Of a stretch of DNA of 64,000 bases, positions 46,894 to 55,000 are shown piece by piece. The position numbers and the translations under genes were made by a program. The stretch covers positions 925,905-989,904 of the forward strand of contig NZ_LGHP01000001.1 in assembly GCF_001280845.1 (NCBI RefSeq), given 5' to 3'. How positions within the stretch are numbered: the first letter of the stretch is position 1; every line of letters starts with the position of its first letter. The notes below the pieces were generated by a model. It saw only the letters and a program-made list of their open reading frames with translations, was not told the DNA's origin and did no database searches. Origin of the DNA: Bacillus sp. FJAT-28004. Its GTDB lineage: Bacteria > Bacillota > Bacilli > Paenibacillales > Paenibacillaceae.

Positions 46894-49443
46894 ATGAATA
46901 AGGGAAAGAAACGGACGATATTGATGATGCTATGCTGTCTTATCGCAGCATCATGCCTATACGAAACCATGTTCAGGAGCGAGATGGAGGCTGCGAACGA
47001 GAGTCAGCCAATGAAGAAAGATAACCACGAAGTGACTATCGCTTCCGAAATGAGCGCACTTCCCGATGGAATGGGTATGATTGCTGAGAATGAGTATCTG
47101 CAGCTATTTATCGATAAGAAGACGACTGAGGTCAGTGTGAGGGAGAAACGCAACGGGCAAGTATGGTCGACCAATCCAATTGATCATGCCAAAGATACGA
47201 TTGCAACGGCAATTAATAAAACCAATCTAGCCTCACAGCTGATTATTTCGTACTTCAATGACAAAGGGCATGAGTCCTTTATGAACAATGAAGAAGAGAG
47301 CATTAAGAAGAATCAGTTTGAGATTACTCTCGTTGATAACGGCGTCAAAATCACTTACGAAATCGGAAGCTCAGAGAAGGGTCTAAGTTCTATCCCGAAA
47401 GCTGTCGGCAAAGAACGGTTTGAAGAACGAATCTTGAACAAAATTGCGGATGAAGCAGTTAGAAATAAGCTTCGTACTCGTTTTTTCTACAACGAGGAGA
47501 AGCAGCAGTATGAGCGCAAAAAAATGCAGGATTATGTCGTAAAGGACGTCGTGGCGGTTCTTGAGTCCATCGGCTATACGGCCGAAGATGCACAAGAGGA
47601 TATCCAGATGGTGGAGAGTGGAGATCAGGCGGAAAATGTGGCACCTCGATTTACTATCCCGCTTATCTATCAGCTTGAGGGTGAGAATCTCATTGCACGA
47701 ATTGCTACGGATGAGGTGACTGATTCGGACGCATTCCCCCTTCATACGATGCAATTACTTCCATTTTTCGGAGCTGCTGATAATGGGACTGAAGGTTATA
47801 TGTTTGTGCCGGATGGATCAGGAGCACTCATTTATTTGAACAATAACAACAATGCAGCACGTGCCTATGAGGTTCCGTTGTATGGCATCGATCAGACACC
47901 GCTGCAAAATTCGAGAACTCAAGTTCAGTATACACAGGTTTCTAGATTTCCTGTTTTTGGAATGAAACAGGAGAATCACGCTATGTTTGCCATTATTGAA
48001 CAGGGCGATGCCCAGGCAACAATAACGGCGGATACGAGCGGCAAGCTGAATAGCTATAATCGCGTAGGTGCCACTTTTAAAATGAAAGACATGGAACCAG
48101 TTGTGTTTAGAACGGGCTCGGTTACCAAGCAGGTTCCTAAATATTCGGAGATGTATGATAGTGGCCTTCAAATTCGCTATGCTTTTTTAGAAGATTCTTC
48201 TGCTGATTATACGGGAATGGCTAATTACTATAGAGACTATCTGATTAAGCACTATGGCTTGACTCGGCATAAAAGCGGGAGTGACACTTCATTCGTTCTG
48301 GAGTTAATCGGTTCAATTCCTGTTCGTAAAAACTTTGTAGGTATTCCTTATCAATCTACTGAAGCGGTAACCACTTATTCACAGGCGATAGAAATACTGG
48401 AGTCTTTGAAGCAACGTGGCATATCCCAAATCCAGCTCAAATATTCAGGCTGGTTTAACAAGGGCGTTCAGCACAGGCTGCCTTCATCGATCAATCTGGA
48501 TTCTATTCTTGGTGGAAAAAAGAAGTTTGAGAAATTATTAAATTATGCAGAGGAAAACAATATCGAGGTATATCCGGACGTTGCTTTTCAGAGGGTTTAT
48601 GAAAATGGCAAGGGCTTTAAAGCATCAAAAGATGCCACGCGCTTCCTTAATCGTAAATCTACTAAAAGCTTTGATGATGATATTGTAACAACCAATCCTT
48701 CAGATATGCTCTACTATTTGCTCTCACCTCGTAAATTGACGGGCGTGGTAGATAAGTTTCTGAAGAACTATGAATCATTTGACTCCGATGGCGTTTCCTT
48801 ACGTGATTTGGGAGAGGATTTAAACAGTGATGTTACCTCTCATGAAACCGTTAACCGCCAGGAAGCCATAGGGATTATAGGTGAAAATCTGCAGAAGATT
48901 AAAGAAGAAACCGGGAAGATCATGCTTAGCGGAGGGAATGCTTACACATTGCCGTATGCAAAGACGATCGTAAATGCTCCGCTCACGAGCAGTGAATTTA
49001 ATATTGCTGACGAAGATGTGCCCTTCTACTCTATGGTTTTGCACGGATATGTGGACTATGCCGGAACGCCTATAAACCTCGGCCGTGATCAAGATCAGAG
49101 AACCGCCTTGCTAAAAACGCTGGAGACAGGATCCAATGTATTTTATCAATGGTTTTACGCACAGCCTACTATTATTCGTGATACGAAGCTGAACAGCTTA
49201 TATTCTCCGCATTATGGAGATTGGTTTGAGGAGGCCGTTCAACTATATAACGAATCCAACGCTATCTTAAGAGATGTGCAGGATCAGACGATTAAGGGCC
49301 ACCGCAAGTTAGCTGATGAAGTATTCGAAACAACGTTTGAACAAGGCAAAAAAATAATAGTGAACTACAATAAATCAGCGGTTACAGTAGACGATATTTC
49401 TATTGAAGCACAGGGCTACCGCGTGATCGGCGGTGGATTATGA
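46894..49443 (+). CDS. Large DUF5696-like protein with probable glycosidase barrel
   Basis: An 849-residue secreted or membrane-anchored protein. The N-terminal hydrophobic segment (ILMMLCCLIAASC) could be a signal anchor or a weak lipobox. Residues 65-450 form beta-rich domains beginning YLQLFIDKKTTEVSVREKRN, similar in style to the N-terminal sandwich of GH31/GH36/GH101-type enzymes. Residues about 465-790 look like a TIM barrel: ISQIQLKYSGWFNKG, VYPDVAFQRVY and GVSLRDLGEDLNSD supply acidic residues at the strand ends. I place it with the DUF5696 family from memory of pattern, without a search. Its position inside an importer operon suggests that it trims bound glycan at the membrane. ATG 46894 has GAGGAGGTG upstream. 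Confidence 0.7.
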   Translation: MNKGKKRTILMMLCCLIAASCLYETMFRSEMEAANESQPMKKDNHEVTIASEMSALPDGMGMIAENEYLQLFIDKKTTEVSVREKRNGQVWSTNPIDHAKDTIATAINKTNLASQLIISYFNDKGHESFMNNEEESIKKNQFEITLVDNGVKITYEIGSSEKGLSSIPKAVGKERFEERILNKIADEAVRNKLRTRFFYNEEKQQYERKKMQDYVVKDVVAVLESIGYTAEDAQEDIQMVESGDQAENVAPRFTIPLIYQLEGENLIARIATDEVTDSDAFPLHTMQLLPFFGAADNGTEGYMFVPDGSGALIYLNNNNNAARAYEVPLYGIDQTPLQNSRTQVQYTQVSRFPVFGMKQENHAMFAIIEQGDAQATITADTSGKLNSYNRVGATFKMKDMEPVVFRTGSVTKQVPKYSEMYDSGLQIRYAFLEDSSADYTGMANYYRDYLIKHYGLTRHKSGSDTSFVLELIGSIPVRKNFVGIPYQSTEAVTTYSQAIEILESLKQRGISQIQLKYSGWFNKGVQHRLPSSINLDSILGGKKKFEKLLNYAEENNIEVYPDVAFQRVYENGKGFKASKDATRFLNRKSTKSFDDDIVTTNPSDMLYYLLSPRKLTGVVDKFLKNYESFDSDGVSLRDLGEDLNSDVTSHETVNRQEAIGIIGENLQKIKEETGKIMLSGGNAYTLPYAKTIVNAPLTSSEFNIADEDVPFYSMVLHGYVDYAGTPINLGRDQDQRTALLKTLETGSNVFYQWFYAQPTIIRDTKLNSLYSPHYGDWFEEAVQLYNESNAILRDVQDQTIKGHRKLADEVFETTFEQGKKIIVNYNKSAVTVDDISIEAQGYRVIGGGL

Positions 49444-50342
49444 TGAAGCGTAAAAGTCCGACGCTGCAGCAGAAAAAGTCTAGACTAGGCATTCTTTTCG
49501 TAACACCTTGGTTTCTAGGCTTTGTTTTCTTATTTAGCATTCCACTGTATAAGTCCTTTCTGTATAGCTTAAATACGCTAACTCTTGGTAAGGGCGGCTT
49601 CGATACCAAATATGAAGGATTTTCATTTTATAAGCAGCTATTTATGTCGCATCCAACGTTCAATCGAACGCTGATTGAGGCAATTTCTGATATTTTGATT
49701 AATGTGCCGTCCATTACGATATTTAGTTTATTTGTCGCAACTTTGATTAATCAGAAATTTAGAGGAAGGATATTTGCGCGAGCCGTATTCTTTCTTCCGG
49801 TACTTCTTGCAGCACCCGTGCTATCACTGGAGAACAGTTCCGAGATGGCATCCATCGCCTCGACGATTACGGGTTCTTCAAGTGAGGATGGAGGCTTTGC
49901 TTTTACTAGCTTTGAGCTTCAGCGAATGCTGGTTGAGGCGGGTGTAGGTAATGGGATTATTAGCTACATTACAGGATCTGTGGATCGGATTTATGAAATT
50001 ATCAGCTCATCTGGTGTGCAGATACTGATATTCCTTGCAGCGCTCCAATCGATCTCACCATCTTTGTATGAAGCAGCGAAAATTGAGGGGACGACCGGCT
50101 ATGAAGCGTTCTGGAAAATCACTTTCCCGATGCTTAGTCCTATTTTACTGACGAATATAGTGTATACCGTTATTGACTCCTATAGTACAAACGCATTAAG
50201 CCAGATGATAACGGATACGGCGTTTCAAACACTTAATTTCAGCCTCAGCGCAGCGATGGCTTGGGTGTACTTTCTTATCGTATCCGTCATTCTACTTGTG
50301 ACCATGACACTCGTTTCACGCAAAGTATTTTATTACGATTAA
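49440..50342 (+). CDS. ABC sugar importer permease (second pair, MalF-like)
   Basis: A 300-residue permease whose ATG overlaps the previous stop by four bases. The first segment reads LGILFVTPWFLGFVFLFSIP; the contact loop is EAAKIEGTTGYEAFWKITFP. A long outside loop (about 125-180, rich in Ser/Gly and acidic residues) distinguishes it from the first pair and could be a docking site. Pairs with the next gene. Confidence 0.88.
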   Translation: MMKRKSPTLQQKKSRLGILFVTPWFLGFVFLFSIPLYKSFLYSLNTLTLGKGGFDTKYEGFSFYKQLFMSHPTFNRTLIEAISDILINVPSITIFSLFVATLINQKFRGRIFARAVFFLPVLLAAPVLSLENSSEMASIASTITGSSSEDGGFAFTSFELQRMLVEAGVGNGIISYITGSVDRIYEIISSSGVQILIFLAALQSISPSLYEAAKIEGTTGYEAFWKITFPMLSPILLTNIVYTVIDSYSTNALSQMITDTAFQTLNFSLSAAMAWVYFLIVSVILLVTMTLVSRKVFYYD

Positions 50343-50362
50343 CAGGCAAAGGGGGGAATACA

Positions 50363-51325
50363 GTGAAGCTGGCCATCCGTTCAAGCGCAACAGCATGGAG
50401 AGAACGTGCAAGGCGATTCAGCCTCCTTAATTGGAGTAAGCATTGGAGCTGGGTGATTGTTCGAACGATACTCGTGATCGGTTTTTGCTTTGTGATTTTA
50501 TATCCGCTGTTTTTCAAGCTATCGGTGTCGTTTAAGGATCGTGTGGATTTGTATGACACAACCGTACTTTGGATTCCGAAAAACTTCACATTGGATACGC
50601 TAAAAATTGCCTATGAGGCGCTCAGTTATCCGAAGACATTCATGAGCTCATTTACGATTGCGGGAGTATCGACTCTCCTGCAAGTGATTTCCTGCTCTCT
50701 GGCGGCATTTGGATTTGCACGATTGCGCTTTAAAGGGAGTAAGATCTTATTCGGGGGCGTTATTTTTACTATTATCGTGCCTGTACAAACGATTATGATT
50801 ACAACTTATCTCAATTATCGTTACTTTGATGTATTCGGTCTTATCCAGTTGTTCACCGGACAAAAGGGGATTAATCTTCTGGACAGCTATTGGCCATTTA
50901 TTCTTCAATCTGCTACCGGTATGGGAATAAAGAGCGGTTTGTTTATCTTCATTTTTCTCCAGTTTTTCCGAGGCATTCCTATGGAGCTGGAGGAGGTTTC
51001 TTACATTGATGGATGTACCGTTTTTCAATCGTTTTACCGCATCATGCTGCCTAATGCCATTCCATCGATCGTTACAGTTGTCCTGTTCTCGTTCGTGTGG
51101 CAGTGGAATGACAATTATTTCGTCTCTCTATTCCTGACATCGACAGATGTACTATCGACCAAGTTGCCTGTCATGTGGGCTTCCTTCTCTATGACGGACC
51201 CACTCTATGCCTATATGGTTAAAAACGCGGGCGAGCTGCTGTTTATTGCACCGATCGTACTCTTGTATATGTTTGCACAGCGCTATTTCGTAGAAAGCGT
51301 TGAGCGCAGCGGATTGATAGGGTAA
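50363..51325 (+). CDS. ABC sugar importer permease (second pair, MalG-like)
   Basis: A 320-residue permease. The GTG at 50363 has AAAGGGGGG upstream; a longer frame from 50261 would overlap the previous gene by 82 bases and lacks a site. The contact loop is EEVSYIDGCTVFQSFYRIMLP and the end reads YFVESVERSGLIG. It closes the seven-gene run that began at 39944; the window shows no binding protein dedicated to this second pair except possibly the 38543 lipoprotein. Confidence 0.88.
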   Translation: MKLAIRSSATAWRERARRFSLLNWSKHWSWVIVRTILVIGFCFVILYPLFFKLSVSFKDRVDLYDTTVLWIPKNFTLDTLKIAYEALSYPKTFMSSFTIAGVSTLLQVISCSLAAFGFARLRFKGSKILFGGVIFTIIVPVQTIMITTYLNYRYFDVFGLIQLFTGQKGINLLDSYWPFILQSATGMGIKSGLFIFIFLQFFRGIPMELEEVSYIDGCTVFQSFYRIMLPNAIPSIVTVVLFSFVWQWNDNYFVSLFLTSTDVLSTKLPVMWASFSMTDPLYAYMVKNAGELLFIAPIVLLYMFAQRYFVESVERSGLIG

Positions 51326-51389
51326 ATGATCTTGGTAGGTTAAATCAGCCTATCAGGAAAGCCATTTCGTGTACAATGAATAAGTCATC

Positions 51390-51470
51390 ATAAGAGGATG
51401 ATGGAATTTTTAGGGCTATGACCCGTTGCGTACTTCCATCGTACCGAGGCGCTCGTTTTTTTGCAAAGCG
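51390..51470 (+). other. Structured region after the operon, possible small RNA or leader
   Basis: CATCA pairs with TGATG, then GATGGAA with TTCCATC enclosing GGG/CCC, followed by a small GC hairpin (CGAGGCGCTCG) and seven T. The stacked hairpins with a terminal T run look like a structured RNA with its own end, or an attenuator. It matches no riboswitch class I know. Confidence 0.35.
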
Positions 51471-51525
51471 GATATTTAACGCTCTACAGGAATGCTAACG
51501 GATCTGTTGCTGATAAACGGTAAAG

Positions 51526-51573
51526 AAATAGGCAATTTCCGACCAATTTTGAATCGGAAGTTGCCTATTTTTA
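51526..51573 (+). terminator. Strong intrinsic terminator after the large operon
   Basis: AAATAGGCAATTTCCGA pairs with TCGGAAGTTGCCTATTT (one mismatch), loop of 11 bases, then T-rich sequence. Confidence 0.8.
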
Positions 51574-51725
51574 TTGAATAGACTATCAGGAATACAAAAA
51601 CGTAAGTTTTTCAGTGGCCTCGTTCAGTGCAGGAATCATCTCTAAAGTGTAGCCTAGCTCTCTTTTTTTAAAAAAAGATGTCCTTGGATTTCTTGTTTTT
51701 CGACACCATTCAATCTTTACAATAA

Positions 51726-51739
51726 TTTAAACGCTTTAA
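51726..51739. promoter_or_regulatory. LacI/CcpA-type operator-like site 1
   Basis: TTTAAACGCTTTAA is close to a palindrome centred on CG. It fits the style of LacI-family operators but misses two fixed positions of the cre consensus. Lies about 350 bases upstream of the giant surface enzyme. Confidence 0.35.
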
Positions 51740-51870
51740 CTTAAATTAATATATGATTACTTTTTCTTCTGGGAATGATGAATAAAAGCGAGAAATAAGG
51801 AGAGAAACTTGAAATAAACAGGTAAATATCTTCTAAATTAATCAAGAAAACAGCCTTGGAAGTGATTGAC

Positions 51871-51900
51871 AGAGTTTGCCTTAAAGGATAAACTCTTTTT
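51871..51900 (+). terminator. Possible leader attenuator of the giant enzyme gene
   Basis: AGAGTTT pairs with AAACTCT (51871-51877 with 51890-51896) and TTTT follows. It lies between the two operator-like sites and 185 bases before the gene, so it could terminate leader transcripts. Confidence 0.4.
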
Positions 51901-51904
51901 GAAG

Positions 51905-51920
51905 ATTAAAGCGCTTAAAC
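51905..51920. promoter_or_regulatory. LacI/CcpA-type operator-like site 2
   Basis: ATTAAAGCGCTTAAAC contains the perfect palindrome AAGCGCTT. It resembles site 1 at 51726 and lies about 165 bases before the ATG of the giant enzyme. The rest of 51921-52085 has no gene; GAGG at about 52074 serves as ribosome site. Confidence 0.35.
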
Positions 51921-52085
51921 TTTAGAAAGGGGATGTTGCACTAAATGAGGGGGTGAAGCCAAGGGTGAATACAAATGAAATGCTGAATTCTGCATCAAAT
52001 ATTTTTGACAGCGTATTCAAAGAAACGGACTTTCAGGTTTATTGACATTTAGTTTTCATTATGGAAAAGAAAAGAGGTTAAGTAT

Positions 52086-55000
52086 ATGCATAGCAGAAGG
52101 AAATGGAAAAAATCATTTCATGTAATGACTTGTATGTTATTAACGTTCATGATGTTGACAACCACTTTTTCCAGCTTTGCTGCTGCCGCGGATGAACCAT
52201 CAACAGTGAGCAATGGAGCAGAGAAGGTTGCGGAATGGATATTTCCGAATGGAGGCGATAATGGTATCTCCTTAGCGACAGGCGGTGCTTACGGAGCGGC
52301 TTCCTTGTTCCAAAATGTCGGAGGAACCTATGAATACTACAGCGAGAGCGACAAGCATCTTAGTTATCAAGGCTGGAGCGGTGATTTTAGCCAAAAATAT
52401 TGGCTTGCTACGATCTCTACTAAAGGCTTTAAAAATTTAACCTTGTCATCGGAACAAACCTCTTCCGGCTCCGGCCCGCGTGATTTTAAAGTGCAGATGA
52501 GCACGGATCGGGCGACATGGACAGATGTGCCGAACACTGCGGTTAAAATGACAAAAGGAGTTTATATTTGCCCGCCTAACGATGAATGCAAACTGAAAAA
52601 CATTGCTATTCCAAGTGAAGCGAATGATCAGGAGCTTCTGTATCTTCGATGGGTCGTTAGCTCGGGACAGAACACAAATGGTAATGGTGATGGAATTGGA
52701 GGCGGAGGCTCCAGCAAAATCAGAAACATTCTGGTTCAAGGGGAGCGTATAGATAACTCGGCCATTAGTGTACCGACTATTGATGTGGTTAAGCTTCCAA
52801 AGGACACGACTGAAAATGTATCGTTGGATGCTCCATTGACCGTGAAGTTTAATAAGGCCATTTCTCTAGACACAACATCTGTTGTAAGCATCGTCGACAA
52901 TGAGAATAATCCTTTAGCGGATGTTTCACTGGAAGTTGTAGGTGGAAACACGCTCAAGATTAATCATCCTCATTTTAGTTATGGCAAAACGTATACGGTT
53001 TCTGTACCGAAATCATTGATCAAAGGTACAGACGAAGTGGCTCAGGTTCGCGATTTGACATGGAGCTTTAGCACACAAGAATCGCCTTTCTTGCCGAAAA
53101 TGATCAATATGACATTTAACGGTGATCCCAAGACGAGTATTGCTCTAGCATGGTATACCGATACGATGACAGACTCTGTCGTTCAAGTCGTTGAGGCTTC
53201 TAAAATGCCAGGAAATGTCTTCTGGGCAGATGGAGCGGCTAACTATAAGGGAACGGCGGAGGAAATTCAAACCTATGCGACAGAAGGTGATCGTGATTCC
53301 AAGACATTCACGAAATTCATCAGTCACAAAGCAATCGCAAACCAACTGAAACCGGGTACAGTGTATAAATTCCGAGTTGGCAATGGAGAAGAGGGCAGCT
53401 GGAGTTCTATTGGTTCATTTACAACGGATACAGCAGCTAACCAACCTTTCCGCTTTATTGCAGGATCGGATTCGCAGGCTTCTGATAAATCTAATTTTGA
53501 ACCATGGGCAGATACATTTAGGAAAGCAGTCGATTATATTGGCGATCCTAAGTTTCTGATCAGCGCAGGCGATTTGGTCGACAATGGAGATTTGGAGGAG
53601 CAATGGCAGTGGATGCTGGGCTTAGCACAGGATTCTCTAACGAATGTTCCTTATGTGCCTGTACTTGGCGGTCATGAAGTGAATGACTATGACGGTGATG
53701 TAACGACGCCTAATAATAACTTCTATAACCACTTCAACTTGCCAAAGCAAACGGTAGCCGGTACGGATGAAGGTTCTGTCTATTCCTTCGAGTACGGCGA
53801 CGCGCTTTTCATGGTATTCAATTCCCAATATGAAGGCGGACTTGCTGCGAATGGGAAAGATGTAGAATGGGCGGACAAAGAGTTCTGGGATCAAGTGGAA
53901 TGGATGCAAAACACAGTAGCGAAAAGTGATAAGAAATGGAAGTTTGTTACTTTCCATAAGGGGCCTTACGGGGCTGGCGACAATTCAGCGCAATGGGAAG
54001 ATGAGCGAGTTCAATTTTACAAAAAATATCTCATTCCTGAATTTGACCAAATGGGAATCGATATGGTGTTCGAAGCCCATGATCATATGTATATGAGATC
54101 ATTCCAAATGTTAAATGATGAGATCATTAAAGATTTTAAATTAGATGAGAATGGCAATGCCATTGACCCTAAAGGAACAGTCTACCTGATGTCTAATGCG
54201 TTCGGAAATAAATTTTATGAAAAAAATAACCAGCATTATATTGATGAAAATGGGGAAGCGCAAGAAATAAAGGATGAGAACGGCAATCCCATTCCCTATG
54301 ATGATTACTTTGCTGAGATTGACACACAACCATTCAAAAAAATGTTTACGGATGTGTCTATTTCGGATAAAGTGCTTGCTTTTACCGCATTCACAGCAGC
54401 TGTTTCCGACGAAAAAGCTGAAAATACAGTTGGAAATGGATTGAAAGCTTATGATGATTACGGAATCAGAAGAACGGATACCAAGCCGGAGAAGGTAGAG
54501 AACGTCAAGGTGAAGCTGGTCGGAAATAAAGCGATTCTATCTTGGAATAAGCCTTCTACAGGAACAGAGCCGGTTAGAGGATTTAGAATCTACGAGAAGA
54601 ACGATAAAGTAGCAACACACTGGAGCGAATATATTTCAACGACTGGAAATCAAACAGAGTACAGCTTAGAAATTAAAGACATCAATCCTAATAAGAAATA
54701 TGATTTTATCGTTAAGGCCGTTGGAACGAGAGACAACTCTGCTCCGGTAGAAGTAACAACGATTGAAAATGGGGCTGAGAATGAACCGCCCTCAGCACCA
54801 ACAAGCTTAACTGGTAAAGCCGTATCCCCATATCAGAACGAATTGACGTGGGCAGCATCCTCAGGGAACATCGTGGTGACAGGCTATAATGTGTACCGTG
54901 ATGGTCTGAAAATTGGCGCAACAACAAGCTCGAAGCTATCCTATTCTGATACAGGTTTAGCTGCAAACAGCACTTATAAGTATGAAGTGAAGGCACATAA

